The position numbers and the translations under genes were made by a program. From the NCBI RefSeq assembly GCF_964340395.1, contig NC_135568.1, positions 18,289,276 to 18,339,275 on the forward strand: DNA of 50,000 nt, read 5' to 3'. The notes beneath the pieces are model-generated. The model ran no database searches and had not been told where the DNA came from. It saw only the letters and a program-made list of their open reading frames with translations. Source of the DNA: Glandiceps talaboti. Lineage: Eukaryota; Hemichordata; Enteropneusta; Spengelidae. This document shows positions 23,372 through 32,533 of the stretch, one piece after another; positions within the stretch are counted from its first letter, which is position 1; each line of letters begins with the position of its first letter.

Positions 23372-25845
23372 ATGGATATACTTTCTCAGCCTTCAATTCT
23401 CAAGTGTAGTTGTGATTCACTTTCCGTTGAGGATTTTAACTCAGGTAAATCCAGCATGCTGGATTCATTATCACTTTCCGTACTTCATTTAAATATTCGT
23501 TCACTCAGCAAACATTTCGATGATCTTGTTGAATATCATTAAGCATAATTTTCCTATTATCGCTCTCACAGAAACGTGGTTACATAACCATGTTGATTGT
23601 TCTTTGTTCCAGTTACCGTCATACCAACTTATCACTTGCAATCGTCAACATTCTCAAGGTGGTGGTGTCTCCCTGTATGTACATTCGTCTCTGTCATTTT
23701 CTCGTATCGATCACATTACCATCGCTAATTGCGAATCATTATTCATTGAGACGCTTTTCAGAAACAAAAAGGTAGTTATCGGCGTTATGTACAGACAACC
23801 GAACACCCCACCCCAAGAATTTTTGGACAGCTTAGAAATGTGTATCAACAACATGTCAGCCAGTAATAGGAAATGTATTATTGTAGGTGACATCAACATC
23901 GATGTTACCTCAACTTCTAATACTGTGGAAAAGTACATATCTCTCCTCAATAGTTATAACTTTGAACAGACAATTAGCATTCCGACCAGAATTTGTGAAA
24001 ATACTGCCACTACAATTGATCACATTTTAACAAACATTACAGATCACTTCATTGAGTGTGGTTGCATTGAAACTGACGTCAGCGACCATTTCTGTACTTT
24101 TGCTATTGTGAAAAACCTGAAGTATGTCTTTAAACAGAACACTTCTTCCGTCAACTTTGATTTCTCAGGGTTTAATAAAGAAGCCTTTCTGACGGATTTA
24201 AGCAACATTTCCTGGCAGCCGGTCTATGAAAGTACTGATCCAAACGATGCTTACAAAATATTCTATGACAAATATTTTAGTATCGCATCAAAGCATGTAC
24301 CCAATAAAAAGAGGTCTAAACGAAAATGCACAAGTACCCATAGACCTTGGTTGTCCAGGGGACTGCTTACATCGATCAGGAAGAAACACAGTATGTACTC
24401 AAACTTACAAAAATCTCCAAATAATGTTGAACTTAGGCGCCAATATAACTTGTACAGAAACGTCCTTACAAAACTCCTCAGATCAGCCAAACGACATTAT
24501 TACAAAAACAAGCTTTCTTCTGTCAGTGGAAACACAAACAAAACTTGGCAAGTTATTAATGAGATTATTAACAAAAATTCTACCAAAGGAGATGCGCCTA
24601 GGAAAATCAAATTGGACAACGATGAGTTAGTGACTGAGAGTTCCCACATTGCCAACATTTTCTGCGAATATTTTACAAATATCGGCCCAAACCTTGCATC
24701 TAGAATACACACAACTACTAACTTCAGTCAGTATTTGAAAGGAAATTATGTCAATTCATTCTTCTTGAGACCTGTTGTCGAAGATGATATTGCCAACGAA
24801 ATCAAAGGATTATGGGGTCAGAGGACTTCCGCTCTTATGGTTCAAGAGTTACCTTCAAAATCGCCAACAATCCGTTGTCTTGGATGGGGAAACTTCACAT
24901 CCCAGACAAGTTCAATGTGGTGTCCCGCAAGGTTCAATACTTGGCCCAACTCTTTTTCTGATCTACATTAATGACATTGACAAATCAACTAACTTCTTCA
25001 ATTTCAGACTTTTCGCTGACGATACTAACTTATTCAAATTCACTAAATCACACAATACTAATCTCAACACCATTAATGCTGAATTAAACTTGGTCAATGA
25101 TTGGTGCAAGACGAATAAACTAACCATTAATGTCGAAAAAACAAATTACATGATAATAAAAACGCCTCAGAGGAGAGTTACCATAGATGGATATCTGTCA
25201 ATTGGTAACACTCAGATAAAGGGCGTGACATGTGCAGGGTATCTTGGTGTATTAATTGACTCTAATCTCTCTTGGAAATCTCATATTAATAATGTTATAA
25301 AAATTATCACACCTAAAATTGGAATATTATCTCGCATTCGTCACTATGTCCCTAGATCTACACTAATTCTTCTTTATAATGCAACAATTCTACCTCATCT
25401 TAGCTACTGTATAGAGATCTGGGGCAACACCTATACTTCTCACCTTGAACCTATCCTTAGATTACATAAGAGAATTGTTCGCCTCATTACCTTCTCCGAT
25501 TTCTGCGCTCACTCTAATCCACTTTTCCACCAACTAAAAATTCTTGACATAAATAAACTATGTAAATTTTTAACTTGTACATTCGTCTTTGACCTACAAC
25601 ATAATCGTTACTCCCATGACATCACTAAATTTTTCCAACCGCTTCTGCATGATTATCCCACCCGTCAAGTCCTTGCAGGAAATGTTTGTATCCCAAAACA
25701 TAATCTCACACTCACACAGAACCAAATTACATTTGCTGCTGCAAAGCACTGGAACTCACTCCCCTCCTCAATCAAACAGATAACATCAAGACAAGTATTT
25801 AAAAAGGAGTTAAAACAAAACCTCCTCAATTCTATGGCTGATTGA
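23372..25845 (+). pseudogene. LINE ORF2 endonuclease-reverse transcriptase, frameshifted and deleted
   Basis: The start MDILSQPSILK at 23372 leads into the endonuclease (LHLNIRSLSKHF) but meets TAA at 23540. The next frame carries on (LTETWL, GGGVSLYV, GVMYRQPN, GDINID, TTIDHILTN, VSDHF), so the endonuclease catalytic motifs are present. The frame changes again near 24806-24814, where the linker NEIKGL jumps straight to YGVRGLPLLWFKSYL. The fingers and first palm motif of the reverse transcriptase, including the first catalytic aspartate, are therefore missing, roughly 150 residues by family comparison. CGVPQGSILGP, FADDTNLF and the C-terminal region follow to a TGA at 25843-25845. It cannot make an active enzyme. 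Confidence 0.9.
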
Positions 25846-25945
25846 TTGATTTAGTTTTTCTACCTTTGTATTTTGCCAATTTTCATTTTGTTCAATAGGT
25901 ATTCCAGTTATAAGTATTGTACTGTTTTTTTGTTTTTTTGTTTTT

Positions 25946-25977
<32 letters not shown>

Positions 25978-26284
25978 TGTTTTTTTTAACTCTTCCCCAT
26001 TCCTAGATTATTGTTTTCTTTGTTGCTTTGTTTTCCTATCAAATTGTATTTTTTTTGGAGTTATTTCTTTATGTATGAGGTAATAGAGTATGCACTTATT
26101 TTGTTCTACATGTATATCATTTTTGCAACTCTACATATCTTCATTGTATAAAATGATTTATTTCATATAATTTGTTTGGGCCATGAAGGAAGATTAGTTC
26201 TGCTGAACTATATTTCATGGTCCCCACCAATTATACTTAGTTAGATTTATGAAATGTAAATACTTATTATTATGGTGAAAATAA
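25846..26284 (+). other. LINE 3' UTR, T-rich, with stem-loop
   Basis: It contains GTTTTT runs near 25921-25990 and an AATAAA at 26280-26285 next to the tail. The stem-loop at 26181-26220 is listed separately. Confidence 0.7.
26181..26220 (+). promoter_or_regulatory. LINE 3' stem-loop
   Basis: The outer stem CCATGAA (26181-26187) pairs with TTCATGG (26214-26220), and the inner stem AGTTC pairs with GAACT around TGCT (26196-26209). In L2-type LINEs a 3' stem-loop is bound by the reverse transcriptase to start target-primed copying. That role is inferred here. Confidence 0.55.

Positions 26285-26327
<43 letters not shown>
26285..26327 (+). repeat. (TTA)n LINE tail
   Basis: About fourteen TTA repeats right after the AATAAA, passing directly into (TATG)n. 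Confidence 0.95.
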
Positions 26328-26328
<1 letters not shown>

Positions 26329-26420
26329 GTATGTATGTATGTATGTATGTATGTATGTATGTATGTATGTATGTATGTGTTTATGTATGTGTTTATGTAT
26401 GTATGTATGTATGTATGTAT
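26328..26420 (+). repeat. (TATG)n microsatellite at the LINE 3' side
   Basis: About 23 tetramers with two GTTTATG interruptions. It mirrors the (TATG)n on the 5' side. Confidence 0.97.
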
Positions 26421-26483
26421 TTATTTTGAGAGTCAAATTTTAGACTGTCCTGGTAATAATTTCAATTCACAGGTATAAAAGAC

Positions 26484-26716
26484 ATTATATTATACCAGTA
26501 TATTGATGGTGCAAATCGTGAGATCTGATTGGTCTAAACATCGAACTAGCGCGTCTAAAATGAGCGATAATGCACAGTTGGCACGCGTCCAAAATTTGAT
26601 GTTCACTGTTCGTCTAGAACGTTGTAGTCCGTACATGGATGGGGGCGCAAATGAAACCAGAAAATGTTACGTCACTTTCCTGTTTCCGATATTTCAATAT
26701 ACTGGTATAATATAAT
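26484..26716. mobile_element. MITE-like element with perfect 23-bp inverted ends
   Basis: Bases 26484-26506 and 26694-26716 are exact inverted complements (core TATTATACCAGTATATTGA on the left). They enclose 187 bp of non-coding DNA, for 233 bp in all. Size, AT-rich ends and lack of a gene fit a non-autonomous DNA transposon. I cannot fix a target duplication because the flanks are AT-rich. Confidence 0.65.
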
Positions 26717-26718
26717 AG

Positions 26719-26851
26719 CGATAAACCACCCCTGGGATTTTGCATCTATTTATACGGACTGACTTATAAGTCGCTATCGCTCGTGCATATATTTCGTTCA
26801 CTGGTCAAAACCTCTTGGTATACGTACCATCCCCAGGGGTGGTTTGTTGCT
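26719..26851. mobile_element. Small fold-back element beside the MITE
   Basis: AAACCACCCCTGGG (26723-26736) is matched inverted by CCCAGGGGTGGTTT near 26832-26845. Between them lies TTTATACGGACTGACTTATAAG (26749-26770), also found at 22440-22461 upstream of the LINE. Class unknown. Confidence 0.5.
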
Positions 26852-27125
26852 TAAATATATCTAAAATTAGCAATTAATGTTTAAGAAAAGTTTAATACCA
26901 GTATGACAGTTAAACGTTAGTGCATCTGATTGTTGGTATACTGCATGAGCGACCTCTGGGCTGAGGTAGTCGTAGCAGGTCTCCCCTAGCAGATCTGGAG
27001 ATGTTTTGGCTCTATTCAGTTTTAGCTTATTATTCATAGCCTTTACATGTAAGATAATATTTCATAGCTTCGAAAAGCTATGTAATGTAAGTTGTAAATG
27101 AGTTTTGCATGACACATTGAAGGCG
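26852..27125 (+). mobile_element. Fragment of the TTA-flanked element (fourth module)
   Basis: The order AAAAGTTTAATA, ATGACAGT, GCATCTGATTGTTGGTA, TGCATGAGCGACC, TCCCCTAGCAGATCTG and CTTCGAAAAGCTA matches 16255-16495 phrase by phrase. Neither inverted end is visible, so it is an internal fragment. Confidence 0.7.
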
Positions 27126-28569
27126 GTCTTTTTGAATTTTAACGATAGTATCCATAATCAGTATCAGCTATACATATATTTACAGAATGTCCCTCTCCCA
27201 TATCTATCTACAGAGGGCGCAAAATATAGCAATTGATCAAATGCTAAAATGGATAAATGCGCCGCTCAAATGAATTTAACGAATAATTTCTATAACAAAT
27301 TTTCCAATGGAGTTCGATGGACGCAAAACATTATATAAAATAGCTACCTCTTCTGTTTACTCTGTGCAGTAATATTCATTCGTACGTAATGAATTCTTTA
27401 ATGTCACAGTGCAAACCACAAATGAACAAAGCCGATATGAGTAATCTTGATTATACAGCCACCGATTCGATTCTAGAAAATGATATATTTTAATTTTGAT
27501 ATTGACAATTAAAGATGAAAACAAAAGGTGGACGAGAAAGATTACGAATTTAATCAGTCTTTCAGTTTTCACGACAGAATAAAATGTTAAGAAAGACGGA
27601 AAATGATGTGTATTTGCATTTCAAGTATCCACTTTACGGTCAAATATTTGTTAAATTAGTTAAGACTAAATACTTAGTTGTTTGTGTTCACTGCGAATTG
27701 AGTAAATATGTTATGCTATACAATAAAAGTATTATTGAAACATACACAGTGTTAGTTATTTACACGTTTAACAAAAATCAGAGAGTGTGACTTTGTATGG
27801 ATAGTTGTTATACTGTAAGTTATAGATCAGTTACATACAGCATTACATCATAGTTTAATAGTATTACCATTATCGGTTAAGGCCAGAGAAAATGTAAAAA
27901 AAAAAAAAAAAAAAAAAAAACCACCTCAACGGGTATCCTAGCCCATCACATTGGGTAGGTAGCTCGATTTGTTTTACAATGTTGGACAAGGATGTAATAA
28001 AAAAAAACATATACAATTATGGCAAAACAGTTCAAGTTGAGTTTTCATTGTTCTTAGAAGAACATCAGCGGTCTAGCAGATAGACTATCTTGTATGCGTC
28101 ATCAGAGCCTATAAACCACTGTATAAGATATTATATAATTTGTAATTCAGAATTATATGGTCACATGTATTATTCAGAAAATATAAGGAAACCCCTCTAC
28201 ATAATTTGAAAAAAGTGTGTATAGTAGTCCAGCAGCCATTTTACTGACATGGGAAGCCCTCATGAGGATATATTGCCAATCACCAAAAAAAATGAAATGT
28301 CAAGAATATGGGTAGATCGGACCCGTTGAATAGCTTTTTATTTTTTTCTTGCCTAAGGAAAATAGTGTATACTTTAAAGGATCCCATATATTTTGGTTTT
28401 TTTACATACTTTATATACTTGTACTTGGCCTTTAAGTGTTGTTCATCTAATACATAGATATTTATGCAACACTGAACAGTGAATGTGAAACAGTGGAAAT
28501 CAAACAAAGTAAAAAAGCTATATCGTCGTTAGTGGCGCTATTTATATCTATTGTGTGACAAACCAGGTC
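27126..28569. other. Unannotated intergenic region
   Basis: AT-rich. An A25 run at 27896-27920 could be a retroposed tail, but no duplication flanks it that I can see. Short frames of up to 75 codons look like chance. Confidence 0.5.
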
Positions 28570-28742
28570 TGTATGTAAGAAGGGTGATGCTCAGTTTGAC
28601 CCTGCCGAACAATGCAGGTTTTCCCGGGCACTCCGGTTTCCTCCTGCTTCTTCACTTCACACTGGGGCACTAGGGCGCTGCTCTTGCGGCGACCATTCAA
28701 CAAATTTCCGAATTTATTTGGACGAATAAAGATTATTATTTT
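28570..28742 (+). mobile_element. Possible SINE fragment
   Basis: Has GCAGGTTTTCCCGGGCACTC followed by CGGTTTCCTCC, a phrase class I know from invertebrate SINE bodies. It ends GGACGAATAAAGATTATTAT, like a LINE-borrowed tail. No clear tRNA head was found. Confidence 0.4.
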
Positions 28743-29318
28743 AAGCTTATTAGAAGTTTGAAATTTGGATCCGTAAAGTTTGATTCTAACTGTTACGTCA
28801 ACATGTATCATTCAAAGTTTGAAAGTAACATTTTACTACTTCAGCCCGATCTCTGTTTCTGAAAATACCTGAAATATAAATACTAGACAAATAGTATTGT
28901 CATCTAAGATCTTATGAGTCCTTTTGACATCAACGACGTTCAACAAGTCGATGGAATTTAAACAAAAAAATTATAGCACTTTAGCTATTAAAACAAGGTT
29001 ACTAGGTACTCCTGGAACGTTTTTTCAAACTTTTGTGACAATTCGTTTAAAATTATGTAGTCACGAACAACGAGCAGGATTTGCAAAAGTTCAGTAAATA
29101 GCGAGAAAAGTTTTTTGTTTATGGAGTTTGAAAGTAGGAATGTTCTACTGATGAGACCACTGTGTTTCTTTCTATTGTTGAGACCACTGAGTCAGACGAG
29201 TTTCTGCGCAATCTTGGTGCGCAAATTGTGAATGGTATGAGCTAAATACCAGCGGTGACATTCAGTAACAACAGTCCATGTAAACGGTGATGAAGGGTTG
29301 AAATTAGTAGAAAGAGAA
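28743..29318. other. Unannotated flank upstream of the PAN-like exon
   Basis: Unique sequence. It should hold the 5' UTR and promoter if the exon at 29319 is first, but no TATA box or initiator is clear. Confidence 0.45.
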
Positions 29319-29651
29319 ATGTCATCATCTTGTCAAATGTCCATGTTAATTCTCCTGCCTCATTTTATTTGTGTAGTTACATCAACATGTGTTACATCAA
29401 CATGTACGGATATTAAGTATACACGACTTAGAAACCACCGTTTTTCGGGACATATTGTATCAACTACTAAATTGGAAAGTTCCGCTGCGTGTCATGCAAC
29501 ATGTCTGTCATCACCTACATGTGTTTCGTACAACTTCTTTCGTCGAAAGAGTGTCTGTGAAATGAGCGATGGTATGCCAACTAGTCTTGGAGATCTAAGG
29601 GAAGATTTTGAAGCAAATTTCTTTTCGCTGTGTTTGAACCGTAATGATAAG
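29319..29651 (+). CDS. Secreted PAN/apple-like domain protein, first coding exon
   Basis: ATG at 29319 opens 111 codons that end exactly before a strong donor, GATAAG then GTAAGT, in phase 0. The first 28 or so residues (MSSSCQMSMLILLPHFICVV and on) look like a signal peptide. The rest fits a PAN/apple module, a disulfide-bonded adhesion fold. It has YTRLRNHRFSGH, then SSAACHATCLSSPTCVSYNF and SVCEM with paired cysteines, the SYNF stretch typical of the family, and FFSLCLNR. Many such exons in invertebrates are followed by EGF, lectin or other extracellular modules, but the rest of this gene is not certain. A longer frame starting at 29298 uses a non-ATG start. The frame after the donor stops at 29696 and is intronic. 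Confidence 0.7.
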
Positions 29652-30214
29652 GTAAGTCTGAATCATAACCTATGGATTATAGAAAAACAGGCATAACATG
29701 AAACATTGCCATCATTTCATTTTGATTTATTATGAAATAACAGAAACAAAAGGAAATATTATGTCAATTGCAAGAATTACTCAAACATTTAATAGAAGAG
29801 TGACGTTATATCATTTGAAATGTACTGTCACAGTGATGAAAGATTGTGTGCAGTTTGTGACATTCTATTATGACGTCACCATGAACATTTTAATCGTATA
29901 AAGCCAATTTCACGTAACATGTAAAATTCACATCCATGATAATGGATTACAGCAAACGGGTTTGATGTCGGTTACTATTCTTTCGTTACTTTTTGGGTGG
30001 GTGGCGTTTAACGTAATCTGCACCATGAAAGCATTGATGTAGTCTTGTCAGTTTATCCATGTTCAATACAAGGGCTTAACTAAATAGAAATTAATAACAC
30101 ACATTTTCTACACAGATACTATGACATTCTCTATTGTCCATGTGTAGTGTGCCCTTAATTTCATCTTTGTTAGATCTAACAAGCATAAAATTCTTTTTAT
30201 TTATTTCAATGTAT

Positions 30215-30217
<3 letters not shown>
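29652..30217 (+). other. Intron of the PAN-like gene, no further feature seen
   Basis: Starts with GTAAGT. Contains only short chance frames. Confidence 0.5.

Positions 30218-30278
<61 letters not shown>
30218..30278 (+). repeat. (TGTC)n microsatellite
   Basis: About fifteen TGTC tetramers in the presumed PAN-gene intron. Confidence 0.97.
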
Positions 30279-30593
30279 GATTTATTTCATCAGCCTTTAA
30301 ATATTTCCGTATAACTATCAATTGATTCCTTCACCATTCCTTCGGCATGAGTAAAGACAAGCTGTCTCGTTGTCCTATACCTAACTGTACAATGGATTGC
30401 TCTAATAGATCTCAGCGTGATAGATGCTGCAGCAGAAACAGATGTTTCAGCTTACTAGGCAAACTAAAGCTATTGTTGTTTGATGTAGTATACATACATT
30501 GCAAGATAGTGGATGTCATCACAAATACCACCCACTGCCAGTAGAATGACGCCAATGTCCGTTCAATAGTTTATAGCAAAATATCCGAATAGT
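30279..30593. other. Unannotated spacer
   Basis: Holds a cysteine-rich 65-codon plus frame (30347-30544) with no splice or domain support. Confidence 0.4.
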
Positions 30594-30622
30594 TGTATGT
30601 ATGTATGTATGTATGTATGTAT
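30594..30622 (+). repeat. (TATG)n microsatellite
   Basis: Seven tetramers touching the 3' tail of the minus-strand LINE fragment. Confidence 0.95.
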
Positions 30623-30995
30623 AATAATAATGGTTTATTGCTTCTTAAGGCCTCCAGCCCATATCGCAGTACTAGATTACAAAATCTCACGGAAGTGTAC
30701 AGAAAACAAATTAGCAGAATTCCTTTCTTAAAACATCTGCTCTATATACATACGCAGCTAGGTTTAGAATTACTGGACCTTTGTTTGACGACATAAGTGA
30801 ATAAAACTTTTCAATAGTAGGATTTACATATGACCATTCTGGTAAATACTTTTGTCTGAGATTTTGGTACAGGGGACAAACTAAAGTAAAATGGTATTCA
30901 TCTTCAATATTTGTTGACATACATATTTTACAGGTGCGATCTTCGAGATCAATACCCAAAGCACGGCCCTTTTCCACAGCCAGTTCGAGACCAGA
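30621..30995 (-). mobile_element. 5'-truncated LINE fragment of a second family
   Basis: The minus strand encodes about 93 residues of a retrotransposon C-terminus (30994-30711) with a zinc knuckle CKICMSTNIEDEYHFTLVC (C-x2-C-x9-H-x4-C), then CPLYQNLRQKYLP and a TAA. A non-coding tail ends in CCATTATTATTATA. The C-terminus differs from the LINE at 22527-26327, so it is another family. Both sides are (TATG)n. It lies antisense in the presumed PAN-gene intron. The 162-residue open frame starts in microsatellite sequence and is not a gene. Confidence 0.75.
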
Positions 30996-31064
30996 ATGTA
31001 TGTATGTATGTATGTATGTATGTATGTATGTATGTATGTATGTATGTATGTATGTATGTGTGTG

Positions 31065-31115
<51 letters not shown>

Positions 31116-31245
31116 ATGCATGCATGTATGTATGTATGTATGTATGTATGTATGTATGTATGCATGTGTGTGCGCGCGTGCGTGCGTGCGTGAGTGCATT
31201 CATGCGTGCGTACGTATGTATTTATTTATTTATTTATTTATTTAT
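30996..31245 (+). repeat. Compound microsatellite (TATG)n, (TGCG)n, (TATG)n, (TTTA)n
   Basis: Tetramer runs change from TATG to TGCG (about 31065-31113), back to TATG, then to GTGC and TTTA. Open frames on both strands (MYVC, TYIH and RACV repeats) are artefacts. Confidence 0.97.
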
Positions 31246-31381
31246 CTTAGCCGAAAGCTTAGCTTCCGCTGTCGTAGAATTAGTTTGTCTCTATCTTAGC
31301 TGAAAGCTGATAATGTCATATATCAACTATTTGACAATGGACTGTATACTTCTAACCAAGTAATCAGGACGTTTCCTCTAG
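31246..31381. other. Unannotated spacer before the possible exon
   Basis: Non-coding; ends in the pyrimidine-rich acceptor GTTTCCTCTAG. Confidence 0.4.
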
Positions 31382-31463
31382 TCTCATACGCAGCTACCTG
31401 TAGAAGATCGATGTAATGGGAATGGAGTGGTCGGTGACAGTACAACTAATCCTAAGCAAGGAG
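31382..31463 (+). CDS. Possible short exon following the PAN-like exon
   Basis: An 82-base segment lies between the acceptor GTTTCCTCTAG and the donor GGAG then GTAAGG. In phase 0, which is what the exon at 29319-29651 requires, it is open: SHTQLPVEDRCNGNGVVGDS and on, leaving one base over. I see no domain. The splice signals and phase fit are the only support. A second AG at 31391-31393 would shorten it by four codons in the same frame. Confidence 0.35.
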
Positions 31464-31958
31464 GTAAGGGATTATCTAAAGCCGGAAAATTGATATTTGC
31501 AGGGATGATAGATTGTCTCCTTGAGATTACTAATCAGTCGCCTTGTGATTAAGTCGATGAAATATTTGACGAATTTATCTTGACATATATGCCATGAAAA
31601 TTAATTTAGAGAACTAAAAGACGAAAGTAGCAAGTCGTAAATTGACGGCTTTTGTCAGCTAGGCTTTATTATACTATAAATGTCAGGCCAATGAATCTAT
31701 ACATTTGTAAAAACTTATTATTATGATAATTTCTGCAAAATTCTGTTTTTTGTGATTGTAGTCTCGGCAAAAATCCGATCTCTAGTCATTGTTCATGATT
31801 TATTACCAAGATTTCACGTTAAAAGCAATGAAGTATTTTTGTTTTTATCTAATATTATTTGAAACAAGATAGATAATGCAAGTACTAATAGGTCAATACT
31901 CAATAAGCTTATTACATTTTCGCGTTGAACATAACAGGCCAGCTACGCCATGTAACGT
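31464..31958. other. Unannotated spacer
   Basis: AT-rich, no features recognised. Confidence 0.5.
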
Positions 31959-32362
31959 GTTCAGCTGCACTGCGGCAGTGTTGTAATATTGTTGTAACAG
32001 CGTTGCAGCCACACCATTAGTCTTCATCTGCATTGTGACAGTGCTGTAGCATTTCTGTAACAGCGTTGCGGGAGCAACACCATTGGTGCTCATCTGCATT
32101 GTGACAGTGCTGTAGCATTTCTGTAACAGCGTTGCGGGAGCAACACCATTGGTGTTCATCTGCATCGTGACAGTGCTTGAGCATTTCTGTAACAGCGTTG
32201 TGGGAGCAACACCATTGGTGTTCATCTGCATCGTGACAGGGCCGTAGCATTTCTGTAACAGCGTTGTGGGAGCCACACCATTGGTTGTAACTACTACTAT
32301 TGATAGCATTGTTGTAACAACACTGTGGCAGCCATAATTTTGGTGTTCGGCTGTACTGTGTT
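31959..32362. repeat. 66-bp minisatellite, about six copies
   Basis: The unit contains CATTGTGACAGTGCTGTAGC and CAGCGTTGCGGGAGCAACAC. Spacing is exactly 66 bp (for example 32031 and 32097), and the outer copies are degenerate. Being a multiple of three, it leaves two minus frames open (TNGVAPATLLQKC and HQWCCSRNAVTEM repeats) with no sign of a gene. Confidence 0.95.
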
Positions 32363-32533
32363 AACACCCCTATCAGCATTATTATATATACTGGCACAAC
32401 TCAATCATGTAAGACATGCGATGATGTAACATTAAAACATCTTCGCCTCATATGAAGACGTTTACGAGACTTAAATCTTCAAAATATGAATATACATCAG
32501 GAGACTTGAAGTTATAATATTACTACAACAATC
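32363..32533. other. Short spacer between two minisatellites
   Basis: About 170 bases of AT-rich DNA with no feature. Confidence 0.6.

Larger units (their letters stand above)
22527..26327 (+). mobile_element. CR1/L2-like LINE, inactive, with an internal deletion
   Basis: This is a non-LTR retrotransposon with ORF1, then ORF2 (endonuclease and reverse transcriptase), a T-rich 3' UTR, a 3' stem-loop and an AATAAA, ending in a (TTA)n tail (26285-26327). Only about 11 bases separate the upstream (TATG)n from the ORF1 ATG, so the normal 5' UTR is missing. ORF1 and ORF2 each carry at least one frameshift, and ORF2 lacks the first part of its reverse transcriptase. The tail made of short tandem repeats rather than poly(A) fits the CR1/L2 group. 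It lies between (TATG)n tracts on both sides. Confidence 0.9.

Noticed and set aside
27584-27790. 68-codon plus-strand frame
   Set aside because: AT-rich, with no domain, splice site or neighbour support.
30347-30544. Cysteine-rich 65-codon frame after the PAN-like exon
   Set aside because: No convincing acceptor or donor, and phase does not support joining; likely chance.
30711-31199. 162-residue minus frame as a gene
   Set aside because: Its first 70 residues or so are microsatellite; the rest is a LINE C-terminus.
31893-32397. Minus-strand frames with TNGVAPATLLQKC or HQWCCSRNAVTEM repeats
   Set aside because: Two frames of one 66-bp repeat are open at once, and neither has splice signals or flanking non-repeat coding sequence.
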